From Lathyrus oleraceus (taxonomy: Eukaryota; Streptophyta; Magnoliopsida; Fabales; Fabaceae), in NCBI RefSeq assembly GCF_024323335.1, contig NC_066579.1, forward strand, positions 354,151,400 through 354,215,399: DNA of 64,000 nt. The letters are read 5' to 3'. Positions within the stretch are counted from its first letter, which is position 1, and each line of letters opens with the position of its first letter. Of the stretch, positions 1 through 13,100 are shown piece by piece. Both the position numbers and the translations under genes were made by a program. Below the pieces are notes generated by a model. The model worked only from the letters and a program-made list of their open reading frames with translations. It searched no databases and was not told the DNA's origin.

Positions 1-109
1 AAAATTCTCGTTTTTTGATGATATTGATGCAGATGAATGCATGAATGCAACAATCACACTCAAGGATCAAGCAAAGCACACCAGACAAAGGTCATGGGAA
101 AGCTCATAG

Positions 110-287
110 CATCCTTAATATCAATCATCCATTTTGGTGGATTATGGTTTTCACCTTATCAACACCCAAGTTCCATTGATATTAACAATACATGAACCGG
201 CTCAATCATCCTTAATATCAACCATCCGTTTTGGTGGATTATGGTTTTCACCTTATCGACACCCAAGTTCCATTGATATTAAGGATG
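110..287. repeat. Two-copy direct repeat with palindromic ends in the Ogre A leader
   Basis: A unit of about 97 bases occurs twice, starting at 110 and 207. Each begins CATCCTTAATATCAA, and the second ends with the exact inverted complement TTGATATTAAGGATG (273-287). The first copy ends with TTGATATTAA and then diverges. Each unit could fold into a long stem-loop. It lies in the untranslated leader between primer site and ORF1. Confidence 0.8.
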
Positions 288-946
288 TCTGAACGACTCA
301 ACCACGAATCACGGGTTTGTTGAGAGTCACGAGCATGGAGTCTCGGTTTAGAACCACCCAAAGGGAGTGTACTAGGGTTTAAACCTGCCGAACATGTTCT
401 ATAAGAGGTTCCCATAGTCATCATCCCATCTTTCGAATATTATCGGAGGAACGAATACTCGTATTCCAAAAATATTCTCAAGAGAGACTCTTATGAGTGT
501 AGTATCGCGTAACAATCGCATCAGATCTGACATCTGAACGATCTCCGCACTACGTCCTAAAAATAGGCCAAGATGGGCTTGGTAAACTAAGGTCCTTGGC
601 TTCTAAGGCACATGATTGAAAGAATAATGCCTATCCACAAATAACTTGTGTGACATTATTAATCCAACATGACCTCCACCAAGTGAATGGACTCGCAAGT
701 CAACTTGTTAAGGAATACTCCACACAAGTCGACAAGACTATGCCATTCTCCTATCCTAAGGTGCACTCGAGTTCGGGTATAGAACTCATCTCACAGAGAT
801 CACCAAGCAAACAAGCAATTGTATATCAAGCAATTCAATCATTACAATCAATACAGTTATCCCAAATTGTACAAAAATATGTCAAATAACAAATAACAAT
901 ATCATACAACAAGGGTGAAAAGTAGGCAATACCACCAAGGATTTGA

Positions 947-964
947 TCCCCAGCAGAGTCGCGA
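947..964 (-). other. Primer binding site of Ogre A (tRNA-Arg type)
   Basis: In reverse complement this reads TCGCGACTCTGCTGGGGA, one base away from the core TGGCGACTCTGCTGGGGA also found at 60979 in this window. It sits 6 bases inside the LTR edge at 971, where 2 bases is seen in Ogre B and C. It is the site where a tRNA would prime minus-strand DNA synthesis, and it fixes the orientation of the element. Confidence 0.85.
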
Positions 965-1990
965 CTTTTCTGTAGCGGTGTATTCGTCACTTTATGATTT
1001 ATTGATTAAATCAAAAGCAAAGCATACAAAGAATCGAGTCGCCACCGCACTTTTATTTATCCAAAGGAATGGCTAAAAAGCGAACAAAAGCCTAAGAAGT
1101 TTTACACATAGAAAACTAATGAAAAGGTCAGAGAATCTGGGTAAGGGGTAAATTACGCAATGGGAAGGTGTTAGGCACCCAAAACGTCCTAGGTACTCCT
1201 AGGGAGCCCTTTTCACACTTGTTGTACGAAATGTTATCTGTTTATGAAATATTTATTGTGCAAACATGGATTGAAGGGATGAGAAAAGAATGTACAAGTT
1301 ATTATTTTTGTGTTTGAACGGATGAACTCGTTGCCTACGTACCTTTCCATGGAAGGTAAGGACCAAAACGCCGTAGTTCGGCTAAAAGATTTCCAAAAAT
1401 ATGAGTGGATTGATTTTAAAACAAAAGCCCTAAGGTCTTTCGTTATCCACGGCAGAAAACTCAACCTTATACAAACAACAAGTCCACCACGTGAGAAAAG
1501 CTTCAACTTGCTAGTGAGGGGTTAACCCTATAATAAGCAAAGAAGTCTTACAATTCAATCACTAAGGACAAAAGGTGAGATTAACATCAACCAACTAGGA
1601 TAAATCAAACCTATGGCTAATGCACGAAAACTTATCAAGAATGGACAAAGCCACAAAACAATTGAATGAGTGAAATTAATCAATTAGGATTTATTCACAA
1701 AGGAGTGGTCAAGATATGATTAGAATTCAATTCAAAAGAAGTATTGTGAAAATGAAGTTTGAAAAATCAAAGGCTTAAGGCCTAGGTTTCTAATTTGAAA
1801 AGAGATGAAAATGTTTGCACAATAGTTTTTCAAGTTTGGGATTAACATGAAAATGGAGGTTTAAATCAACAAAAGGTGGGTGGGTGAGGAAGTAAAACTT
1901 CTTAGATGTTCACCTCTGGAAATCATATGTAGATGATCCAAGTTATTCCTTTGGAATAAGGCAAAATTGCAAATAAGCAAATGAAAAATG

Positions 1991-2284
1991 GATACCGGAT
2001 GCCAATTAATGGACTTATACCAATCTCACAAACAAACATGGATACCGGATACCAATCAATGGATTTACACCAATCTCCTAAAACAAAACAATGATACCAG
2101 ATGCCAATCAATGGACTTACACTAATCTCACAAACAAACATGGATACCGGATACCAATCAATGGATTTACACCAATCTCCTAAAACCAAACAATGATACC
2201 AGATGCCAATCAGTGGACTTATACTAGTCTCACAAAACAAAATAACAAGGATACCAGATGCCAATCAATGGGCTTATACTAGTC
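1991..2284 (-). repeat. About 51-bp minisatellite inside LTR A
   Basis: About six copies of a unit starting GATACC (1991, 2041, 2093, 2143, 2195, 2250; spacing 50 to 55 bases). The unit contains ATGCCAATCAATGGACTTA. A homologous shorter array lies at 50848-51060 in the sister LTR. It creates a repetitive minus-strand open frame of 113 codons that I regard as spurious. Confidence 0.9.
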
Positions 2285-4817
2285 TCCCACCATATCATAG
2301 GAACAACTGCCAAGTAATGGACTTATGCTTGTCTCCTCCATGGACAAAGTAAAATGCTATAAAGCAAAGTTTATGAAATGATATACAAATGATGATAATA
2401 AATGCACAAAGGCACACTTAAGCAAATATGCACAAATGAATCAAGTATGCAGACAAACAAGTCAATTAGCACACACTATATACAATCAATTAGGCTCAAA
2501 CAAGGTTAGACTTTACAGTCAACTGGAATGGGGTATTGTGAGCTCTTAACCCTAACATTGAGAGTTAGGGTGAAGCAGATGAAAAGGAGATGAGGGGTGT
2601 GCCTCATAGCTCTTATCCCTGGCCTGGGAGAGCTTTAAACAATAGAAGATGTGGGAGTTCAGAAAGTTGGAACTCTTCTCCACAAATGATTTGACTCTAT
2701 AAGATCTTGGGTTAATATCCACAATGCATCAACATGTTATGTGAGCAAAGGGATGACACACTGAATAGTAGGAGATGGACTACACATCTCTTTTATCTAC
2801 CAATTGCCTCATAAGAGGACTTTTCCTGCTTGGCACAAAGAGTAAACAATCACGAGCACTGCCTCTTAAGGAGGACTTCAGATAGGTGCCTGACCACATA
2901 ACAGGCCAGGTCTTCCAGACTACATGAAGAAGAGAGGTTATACCTAAATGGTTAAGCAACCAAGCAAAAGCAAGTTCAAAATGAACATTAAGCAACTTAT
3001 GTACCTGTGGAAACATCAAACAAATCAGTACAACTATACAGACAAACAACCAACAGTTAATGCAACAGATAACCAATATACACAATGTGTAAGCCAAAAG
3101 TCAAACTCAAGAGAGTCAACATCAACCTACAAAACACACATTAGTAATCAAAAGCAAATATCAAATGCTCTCAAGATGAGGCATCATCAATTGTGTAACT
3201 TGAATGTGTAACCTGAAACGAAGCTCAAAGATGAGAAGCAAACCACTAGGTCAAAGCCTAGGGTCAAAGATTGAGAAAAAAATTCAAAACAGAAGCTGAA
3301 AATTAACATGAATCAACTTCAAACACATCTTGAAACAATCCAAAAGGTCTCACATCAATATCATTAACCAAATCCATTTCATGATCAATTGAAGTTCAAG
3401 GCAATTTTAAAGCTCAAATGTGACCAATCAGAATGAAAAATCTCGATTAAATCAGAAATCACTCAAATAATTACAAGAAAATTCATGCTCAATCACAACA
3501 GCCATAATATGCCTCACACAAAAAATCAGGACAAATGGAGATCAATAGGCATGGCAAACACATCACATAAGTTGAACAAGCAAAGGTGTGACACAAATTG
3601 TCACACCAACTTAACATGATCGCAAAACAGAAATGACAAATGGTAAAAATACCAAATCAACACCAAAATGTCAAGCAACATGTCTAGTTTCGTCATGCAA
3701 ATTTTCAGATTCATTGGATCAAAGACCAGCATTTCACAAATGTATAAGCAGGGCAAGGTCAAGGAAGCATACATGTTCAAACATTCTAGCACCAAAAATT
3801 ATCCAGCCAAGCACAACTTGCGAAAATATGATGATAAAAAACTAGAGAGAATCAGGATCATAATGCAAAAAACCTGGTAACTTTTTGATCAATATTCAAA
3901 TTGTTATGAATTTTTTAAGATGAGAAAAAATTAAAACAAATATGTGAAGCATAGCATATGGAATGGGGAGGAAAAATGGAAAAAATGTGAAGGCATTTGA
4001 ACTAGGTGTGCATTTGAATGAAAGAAGCGCCAAGCAAGCGCATACGTGGACCAATACATGATCAACCCTAAGCTAACACATGCAAACCAGTAAAAAGCGT
4101 TTCCAACAGATCAAAACCGTGGCCAAATGTGGAAACTCATCTTCTTCCTCCTGAAGAAAATGAACAATGCACGTGTTCTTCATGCAGTCCAGAAAAATGT
4201 TCCAGAAATCAAAATTAAGCACATCAACATGTAGATCTTTCAAAGGAGATCATGAATCAATGAAAAGCTAAGCATAATTTCAAGTATTAAGATCAAATCG
4301 AACAAAATAAGATTCATGCATGAAACTTTAATCTACCATAACTCAGTCCATAGGTCACCAAATCGCACGATTCAAAGCTCAGATTCATCAGGACAACAAG
4401 ATCTACAACAACATAGCAATGTATTTTAAAATTAAGAGATTCGAATTGTGACCTCTTGAAGTGCAGATCCTTTGAATTCACACGATCTGCAGCCTGGAAG
4501 TGTTCCAATCTACTCCACAATACTTGAAATGAAGTTTGATGAATCAATGGAAGCTTGAATGGCTCTAGATCTAGCTCAAAACAGAAACTCCATTTGCATC
4601 TTCATGGACATGAACTACACTTTTCTTCCACGAATTCAGCACAACAAACCTTGATCTCTACTAAATCCAAGCTCAGGAACAAGAATCTGAAGTTAAAATG
4701 CCATGCTATTTGGAAGAAAATTGAATTATGAATGAGAGAAAAATTTGAAGTGAGAGGGAAATTTAGATCTAAAAATGTGAAAAATGATTAATCCCCCAAA
4801 TTCTGTTATGATTATGG

Positions 4818-4825
4818 TATTTATA
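4818..4825 (-). promoter_or_regulatory. Putative TATA box of LTR A
   Basis: TATAAATA on the minus strand, about 1080 bases from the element-strand start of the LTR. The sister LTR has the same motif about 1120 bases from its start (53723-53730), which supports a conserved U3 promoter. Not tested experimentally. Confidence 0.5.
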
Positions 4826-4990
4826 TGAAGTCTTAATCACACTGAAAATGTTAATTAAGCTTGGTTAATGGTAATTGGCAAAAATGAGGTGTTTTGACAA
4901 AACTTGAAAATTAGTGGTGCATGAAGTAATATGGACGTGAACAGTAGCCAATACATGATCAAAACAGAGTTAGGTATTGATACAAAGCTC

Positions 4991-5198
4991 GTATGTATCA
5001 ATACATAGCACATTTTGCCCTGCATGGATCGATACGAAATTCGTATGCATCAATGCATAGCACATTTTGCCTTGCATGGATCGATGCGAAATTCGTATGC
5101 ATCAATGCATATCACATTTTTCCTAGCATGGATCGATGCGAAATTCGTATGCATCAATGCATAGCACATTTTAGCCATGCACACTTGGCGATGATTTG
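4991..5198 (-). repeat. 52-bp tandem array in the U3 of LTR A
   Basis: Units begin at 4991, 5043, 5095 and 5147, an exact 52-base period, each with ATGCATCAATGCAT-type palindromic words and GGATCGATGCGAAATTC. The array is about 170 to 380 bases upstream of the putative TATA box on the element strand. The equivalent position of the sister LTR (about 53830-54080) has unrelated sequence. Confidence 0.9.
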
Positions 5199-5906
5199 AT
5201 CATAACTCCTTAACCATTCATCCGATGCTCACGATATTGGACATTTTGGAAATGGGAGAGAAAGATCTTCAACTTTCATGTTGGACAAAATTTCATTTGA
5301 AGCTTCCTTGATGTTGGAAAGTTGAGTTGAAGTTGGTCCAAAACTTGCCATTTTTGAAAATATTAGGTCACTTTCTATTTCTGGAAGCTTTTGACTTGAC
5401 TTCAAATTCTTCAATGTGAGTGTTTGAGATGTCAAATGAGACTTGTTTGAACATGAATGAAGTATTTCTAATCACTTCCCACCTCCAAATCCACATTTGA
5501 CCTTGCAGTTGACTTGGGAATGTTCTGATGAAATTCAAGCCTCTACCACTTGGGATTTTGCTTCAAAATGATAACATAGCTCATATAAACTCTTGATAAT
5601 GATTGTGGGGTTCAAATCTCAAGAATGACCACCATCTATTGTTCAATGACTTCCTTTGACTGCTTTGACCTGTGATTGCTTCATCTGCAAGATAAAGGTT
5701 AGATGACATATTTTTGTACTTTTGGTTAGTCGTAAAAAGAAAAGCAATGATATACAAATGCATAACATGCTTGGTGATCAAGAAATCACTCTCAAAAAGA
5801 TAACCCACCCATAGGGAAGGAGGCAAGGTGCACAATGATCCTTGAGGCAATGAATGATGTGACATGATGCCATGAGGGATCTTAGGGACAAAATTGGGGT
5901 CTTACA

Positions 5907-8900
5907 CATATAAACTCAAATGGATCTTCAATGATGTATCAGATGATGTTTCAATTTATAAGCACATGGTTACATGAAAGTTGGCATTGGCCAAGTCCTT
6001 TGCATAGGGAGTGTTTCCTAAATTCTAAGTCCAATTGTCTCAGATCAAACCAACAGTCCACACAAGATATTTTTTAGGGTTTTTATTCTTATTATGTACA
6101 TTAATGGTCAAAGACCACACAAACAAACACAAACAAAATATATGACACAAATATGGTCAAAGTGGACAAAGTGAAAATGACATTAACATAAATAATTAGA
6201 ATGGTATGAATAATGGCAAATGCATAAGGCTTAAAAATAAAGTACACTAAAGTAAATGACTTGAAATTAAATGTTAGTTGTTAACGAGTTAGAAGTTAGT
6301 ATTAAATGAATAATGACTTGAAAAAGGCAAAGTTTCCATACAATACCATGAAAGAGGTGAGACTTACAATCTCACTAACTAGAATGCTACGCCTTTTTGT
6401 GTCAAAATTTAACGCTATGTTAAGCAATCGTAATTAGACTTATGTAGAAGTCATAACTATTTGAGGTGGGGCAATATAATTTTGGTGTTAATGCATGTTA
6501 GAGACAAGTCTAATGGACTATGCTCATGAAACATACCACACACAAAAAGAATATGCAAAAATGGTGGCCTAATCTCATCCATACTTATGTTTATTTTGCA
6601 ATCAACTAGCCTTAGGATATAGAGATATCATAGGACCATGACATGAATGCATAGAGAAGGGGAATAAGATGAAGAGGGAGGGGAAGTGGATCAAACTAAA
6701 ATTGGGAAAAGGGGGACTTTTACCAAATTAAGATCATTCATTAATTCATTTTGGGATATGGAATGTACATTCCATCAATCCCCTAAATCCAATGATCTTA
6801 ACCTAGCAAAGTCAAATTAACCTTGACCAAGGCCCAACAACACAAGTCAAACTCACAAAAATCAATCAAAATGGCTCAACACAATTATTTGGCATTTACT
6901 CAAATTAAAAAATACTAAAAATAATGCATTAATTTAAATATGGTTGGTCAAATTCCTAAAACCTCATCAAAACACCAAAGAAATGGCCATGAGATTTATC
7001 ATAGGTCAAACAAGGTCAAAGGACCTTGGAGAAAATTTTTCAGAATTTTTGGAAACTTAAAATTATTTTTAAACAATTAAAAATAATCACAATATCCATT
7101 AAATCATGAAAAATAATAATGATGATCCAAAAAATAATTTTAATTCAGAATATGAAAGAGGATTTTATTTTATTTTTTTGGGTGAAACTCTCATATTTTT
7201 TGGATCAATATTAAAATTAATACGAATTAATGAAAGTCAAAGGAATAAAATGAAAATCAGAAATTACAAAAAAACGTGGAACACTTGATCTCCCTCATTA
7301 ATTGTGGTGGTAGATCAAGTGAAGACAAACGCGCGTTCCATGATGGAACTCAGTCAGCGCCGCCACACAAGTGGTAATCAAAACCAACGCTTGTGATTAA
7401 AACAATTTGAAATGGATCAATGGTTGTGAACCGTGCCACCTCACTGCCAGAGCCAAAGGCCGGTCACCTTCTCATGCGAACCTCGTTGTACTGGTTCAAT
7501 CATCACCATGATTAAAATAAAAAAAGAGGACATGATTTGAAAGAGAAAATGGCATAGAGCACGAATCTAACCTCAATTTTAACTAACTCCAAATATATAG
7601 AAAGATATGAGGAGTTGAATTTTGAGCTGTGTCAACTGAGTTGCTTCGATTTAACCTCAAAGCAACTCAATCTTCTTGCCTACATTGGTAGGACTTCAGA
7701 CAACCAAAGATCCAAGAGAATTGATGAGAATTGAGTGAGAATCGAAGAGAAGAAAAAATATGGAAAATACCTTCAATGTTGTGCAGAACTTGGTCTCTCT
7801 TGCTTCAATTCATGTTTGATCTTGCTCCAATAGCTTGCAGAAGTGGTTTAGGATTGGTACAAAGCTTCGGATCCTGGAGTTTTTGAATCTCCAAACAGTG
7901 AGATTCAAACTCAATTTTCAAGTGAAAATTATCAGGTTTTCCTTTGAATTGTGAGGGTTTGGATAGGGGAGGCAAAGTTGGCGCGCCAGGATACCTCAAA
8001 TGAGCTCAGAGGTTCTCTATTTATAGCAAATTGAAGTGTTATTTGCACACTTGAAATTTCTTCCAAAATTGGCAATGTCATGTTCATGCTTGCATTGGCG
8101 TTTAGAGGCCTATGAAGCAATGCACTAAGGTCCAAATTCAACTGTGTTGAAGTCTGAATGAAGCTTGATTAGCAAGCAAAGTGAAATGGTCATTTGAAGT
8201 TTTAATTTTGCCAATTGATGCAGGCCTGTTAACACCATGCGTAGCCCTAGCAAACCTCATCCAAAATGAATGAATTAGGACTCTTTAGAAAGATTAGATC
8301 AATAGGAACAACTCTTATGTTGAACATTTTTCCATTTGGAGCTTGGATCATGATAAATTTGGAGGTTGAAGTTTTGAAATTTCAACATGTTGAAATTTTT
8401 TCTAAGTGTCACGTCATATACTTCAATATTCCATGTTGCTTACTTTTTTTATGAAAGTTGTAGATATTTAAAAAATTTTCAAAATGGTCACCAATTTGAC
8501 ATCATTTGGATTTAGAATGAGAGAGTTATGCATTTTTGAAGTTGAGGAAAATCACTTGTTCATTGGTATTGGTCCAAAATGACCTATAGTGTATCCTCAT
8601 ATCACATGCTCATAAAAGTTTATTTAGCTTTCACTTAAAACATAAAAGTTGAATTAGACATCTTGAATTTGATTGTGAAACTTGGAAATATTTCATTTCA
8701 TAAAAATTGAGCAAGTTATGGCATTGGGAAGTTGACTTTCAAATTAGGGTTTAGACAAAATGACCTATACTGTTTTAACATAGAAAATGACTTTTCAAGA
8801 AAAACTAGCTCTAGACCTTAACATGAAAGTTGTTTGTAATGTAATTTATAGTAACTTTTCTATTGGAATAATTTTCATAGGATGAAAGTTGTAGGAGACA

Positions 8901-9510
8901 GGGTCTAGGGAGACCCAGTTTTGATCAGATGAATTCATCTGGCCAACCACCATCAACCAACTTGCTAACTTGCAATTATCTTGACTTTTAAGGCTCATGG
9001 TAGATCATATATGCATAAGATGATGAAGTTTGAAGTGCCCCTTGAGGAATTTGATCAATTGATGAGGAAGCTTATTAAAGAAGTTACTCAAGATACCGAG
9101 ACAAAGTAGGGTTTCCAAGGAAAACCAACTCCAAACTCTTGAAGAAATCTTGATCAAAATAACATGAAAAGATCATTGGGACTCATATATGATTCTTAGA
9201 GACATTTTGGATCATTCCTTGGTTGTTTTCTTAGCAATGAGGGTCTTAAACCCTAGATATGAACTTGATAGATCAATGGGGATCGTGCCCTACCTACAAA
9301 AGAGTTAGACAAATGCAAAGACATATTTTTGGTATTTTGGTTAGTAAAATGATAATATAAAAGTATTATACAATTACATGGTGCTTGGTGATCTCTCCCA
9401 AAATAAACCCAATGAAAGAGGGGTAAAGAGGATGCCAATGTGTGATCCCAATGCTAGTGCATATGATGAAATTGCATGAGGGATCTTAGGGTCAAAATTG
9501 GGGTCTTACA
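5907..9510 (-). repeat. Truncated minus-strand Ogre LTR into which Ogre A inserted
   Basis: The right end reads GGGTCAAAATTGGGGTCTTACA-like sequence, so on the minus strand the LTR begins TGTAAGACCCC. Its body is the reverse complement of the plus-strand LTR D at 10185-13960 (for example 6420-6560 against about 13180-13300). It is 3.6 kb long and ends abruptly at 5907 where Ogre A begins, so its remaining 3' end should lie left of Ogre A. No gene is present; the open frames here are short and unconserved. Confidence 0.8.
8018..8025 (-). promoter_or_regulatory. Putative TATA box of the 5907-9510 LTR
   Basis: TATAAATA on the minus strand, about 1485 bases from the LTR start. This matches the distance in LTR D (about 1482) and LTR E (about 1528), so these three LTRs share one promoter layout. 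Confidence 0.5.
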
Positions 9511-10184
9511 CCTAGCTCTATGTCCATAACTCCATAACAATGCTAAGGATAGTAACCTCAAGTTCATAAACCAAGAGAATCAAATTTTTTAGGGGTTTTT
9601 CTTTATTAATGTGTTTTACAGGGAATGAAAGAGAAGTCCAAATGGACAAAGGACAAGTAACATAATCATAAATAATAAGATATGGGATGCTAAACAGAAA
9701 GTATAAAGTAAATGACATAAAATAAAAAGCATAAATTAAATGACATTGAAGTAAAAGTTAATACAATAAAATGTTAGTAAATGATGTTAGTAATAAAAAA
9801 TGAAAGATGGCTTGGTCATTCTTTGGAGAACACTCAACTATTCACCCACAAGCATGAAAACATGAACCCATACATCATTATGAGAAGGGGTCCAACTTGA
9901 TTAAAATCAACAAGTATGCCACTAGCTCTCATAAATGAAAAGGGAGCAATATTCTCACATAATACCATGAGGAGTATAAGACTTACAATCCCACTTATAA
10001 AAATCCCTTTGCTTTCGGGAAAAATTTAGCGCTATGTTAAGCAATCATAATTGGACTTATGTAGAAGTCAAAACTATATGAGGTCGGTTAATAATAATGT
10101 TAGTGTTAATACATGCTAGAGGAATTATATGTAAACCATTCTCCTATAGCCATGCCACACAAAATAAGAAAGTAAAAAGATATG
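9511..10184 (-). repeat. Oldest LTR fragment, core of the left nest
   Basis: This 674-base segment is a further copy of the same LTR family in minus orientation: 10030-10100 matches 6420-6480 and the reverse complement of about 13240-13300. It is bounded on the left by the LTR ending at 9510 and on the right by Ogre D starting at 10185, so it is the target into which both went. No gene. Confidence 0.65.
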
Positions 10185-13100
10185 TGTAAGACCCCAAATT
10201 TTGACCCTAAGATCCCTCATGCTATCTCATCATATGCATTAGCATTGGGATCAGACCTTGGCATTCTCCTTATCTCTCACCCATTGGGTTTGAATTGGGA
10301 GAGATCACCAAGCATATTTTGATTGTATCATACTTTGTTTTTTATTATTTACTAACCAAAATACCAAAAATATGTATATGTATAACTTTGTTTCTTTTGT
10401 AGGTAGTGTGTATGCTCACCTATGCTCTATCAAGCTCATATCTAGGGTTTGAGACCCTCAATGCAAGGAGTTCAATCAAAAAATGGTTCAAATTGGCTCT
10501 AGGCATCATATATGGATCCCCATGGTCTTCACATGTCATTTTGATCAAGAATTCATCAAGAGTTTGAAGCTTGTTTGTCTTGGAAGCCCTAATTCATCTC
10601 GGTATCTTGTGTGACTTCCTCAACAAGTTTCTTCAACATTAGATCAAATATTTTAAGGGATACTTCATATTACATCACCCTAAACATATATGATCTTCCA
10701 TGAGTCCCAAAAGTCAAGAGAATACCAAGCTAGCAAGATGGTTCATGGTGGTTAACCAGAGAAAGTCAACTGGTCAAAACTGGGATTCCCTAGACCCTAT
10801 CTCCTACAATTTTTGTCATATGAAAATGATTCCAAGAGAAAAGTTACTCAAGAGCTATTTTTTCTTGGAAAGCCATTTTTTATGATGAAAGATTATAGGT
10901 AATTTTGTTTGAACCCTAGATTGGAGGTCAACTTTCCAAGACCATACCTTGCTCAATTTTTATGAGATGAAAGCCATTCAAATTCCATGATCAAATTCAG
11001 GATGTCTACTTCAACTTTGATGTTTGGAGGAAGTTCAAATTTAACTTGCAAATGTATATGCGAAGAGGAAAGATTATAGGTCATTTTGGGCCATTACCAT
11101 TGAACAAGTAATTTTCCTCAACTTATAAAATGCATAACTCCTTCATACCAAATCTAAATGAGGTCAAATTTGTGACAAAATTGAAGAGGTTTAAAAGAGA
11201 TACAACTTTGATGAAGGAACTTTTTTCCATTTAAAGTCCATAGAAAAAGTTATTCAAGGTGGAAGAAGTGAACATTTGACTTGGTACTTAGAAAATTTTC
11301 GAACATGTTTGATTTTCCAAATTTCCACCTCAAAATTCATCATGATCCAAGCTTCAAATGAAAAAGTGTTCAATATAAAAGTTGTTCCCCTTGATCTCAA
11401 CTTTCAAAAACGTCCAAGATCATCTCATTTGGCCAAACAATGAAGGACTTGCGCATGTGTGCAATGTGAGGTACCATTTGGATGATTTTCACTTCCACAT
11501 TTCAAACACAAATGCATGTTCACATAACATTATTACAGCACGATTCTCACTCATTTTTGTACTTAAATACATCACTTGATGGGCCTATCACACTCCATGC
11601 AAGCATGCAAGGTGAATTGCTAAAATTGGCAACTTTTGGAAGTGTGTGGAAATAAATCTCATGGCCTATAAATACAACCCACATTACTCAAAATTAAGGA
11701 CCTCATGCCCAAGCTTTGAACCTGCAATCCAAACCCTCACCATTAAAGGATAATCTTGAAGGTTTTCATTTGAAAATCGAGCTTCAAATCTCATTCTGTT
11801 TTGAGATTTATACTCCAAGAGTCCAGGCCATTTTTTGATCCTAAGCACTTCCTACAAGCTTCTGAAACAAAGCCAAGCACAATTAGAATCAAGATCAAGC
11901 AAGGTTGAAGCTCCCCCGAAGGTAATTTTCCAGAATTTTCATCTCTTCGATTCTCCCTCAATTTTTCACTATTCTTTGTGATTTTTGGTTGCTTGAAGTC
12001 CTACGAATGTAGGCAAGAAGATTTAGTTGCTTTGAGGTCAAATCGAAGCAACTCAGTTCATGATCCTCAAAATTCAAATCCATGTATCTGTCTATATACT
12101 TGGAATTGGAGAAAATTAAGGCTAGATTTGAGCGCCTGAGAATTTTTTCTTTGAATCCATGTCCTTGTTTTTTTATTTTAGTGATGGTTGATGGTGGATC
12201 AGTCCGGTGAGGTCCATCGGAGAAGAAGATCGGAGCCCTAACTCCGGTGGTGTGTTGTCCCGCCTCTCATCCATCAGATCCATTCAATTTGTTTTAATCT
12301 TAGCCTTTGGTTTTAAATACCAAGTTTGGAACGCGTTGACTGCAGTGCATCATGGAACGCGCACACTTGGCCATCAGATTTTCCACTTCAATCAATGAGG
12401 GAGATCTGATGACCCTTGTTTTTTTGTATTTTTTTATTTTTCATTTAATCCACTTATTTTGATTAAATCATATTAATTTCAGTTTTAATCCAAAAAATAT
12501 GAGCCTTTCACCAAAATCTTTAAATATTTTCCTCTTTCATTTTCTGAATTAAAGTTATTTTTTGGATTAATTTTAATATTTTTCATGAATTAATTTCTTT
12601 TATGCATATTTTTAATTGTTTAAAAATACTTATGACTTTTCAAAAATCATGAAATTTTTTGTCTAAGGTCCTTTGACCTTGTTTGATCTAGGATAAATCT
12701 CTTGGCCATTTATTTGGTGTTTTGAAGAGATTTTAGATTTTGACCAAATTAAATTGAATTTAAATGCATTTTTAATTTGATTTTTTAATTGATAATTGTA
12801 TAGAAATTGTGTTGAGCCATATTTATTGACTTGTGATGTTTGACTATGTGTTTGGGCCTTGGTCAATATTGATTTGACTTTTGTTGAGTTAAAACCATTG
12901 GATTTAGGGGATGGATGAAATGTACATTTCATCTCCCAAAATGAATGATTTTAATTTGATAAAATTCCTCCCATGACCAATTTGTATTTCTCTCATCTTC
13001 CCCCCCCCCCCCTCTTCATCTTCAATCCCATTCTATCCCATCCCTTTCACTGACCAATGAAATCTCAATATCCTAAGGCTAATTGGTTCATCAATAACCT

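Larger units (their letters stand above)
1..5906 (-). mobile_element. Ogre A, 5' part of a minus-strand Tat/Ogre retrotransposon
   Basis: Read on the minus strand this is a 5' LTR (5906 down to 971), a primer binding site (964-947) and about 950 bases of untranslated leader running off the left edge. The leader contains a stretch near 1-130 that matches, in reverse complement, the leader just before ORF1 of Ogre D (about 14080-14200), so ORF1 of this element should lie just beyond the left edge. No coding region is seen here; the short open frames in the leader and LTR are not conserved. The element was inserted into an older LTR that resumes at 5907. Confidence 0.85.
971..5906 (-). repeat. 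5' LTR of Ogre A (4.9 kb)
   Basis: The LTR starts TGTAGCGG and ends GGGGTCTTACA on the plus strand; on the element strand it begins TGTAAGACCCC, the typical Ogre LTR start. It is 4936 bases long and collinear with the solo LTR at 49825-54853 (same family, 5029 bases). It contains a 51-base minisatellite, a TATA box and, upstream of the TATA in the U3 direction, a 52-base tandem array that the sister LTR lacks. No gene is present. Confidence 0.9.

Noticed and set aside
1923..2264. 113-codon minus-strand open frame
   Set aside because: Produced by the 51-base minisatellite in LTR A; the repetitive peptide is not conserved in the sister LTR.
4993..5199. 68-codon open frame with repeated peptide
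   Set aside because: Product of the 52-base tandem array, no start context or conservation.
13002..13014. Long C-run as a possible recombination site or assembly join
   Set aside because: LTR D is continuous on both sides, so it is only a homopolymer; its length may be uncertain.
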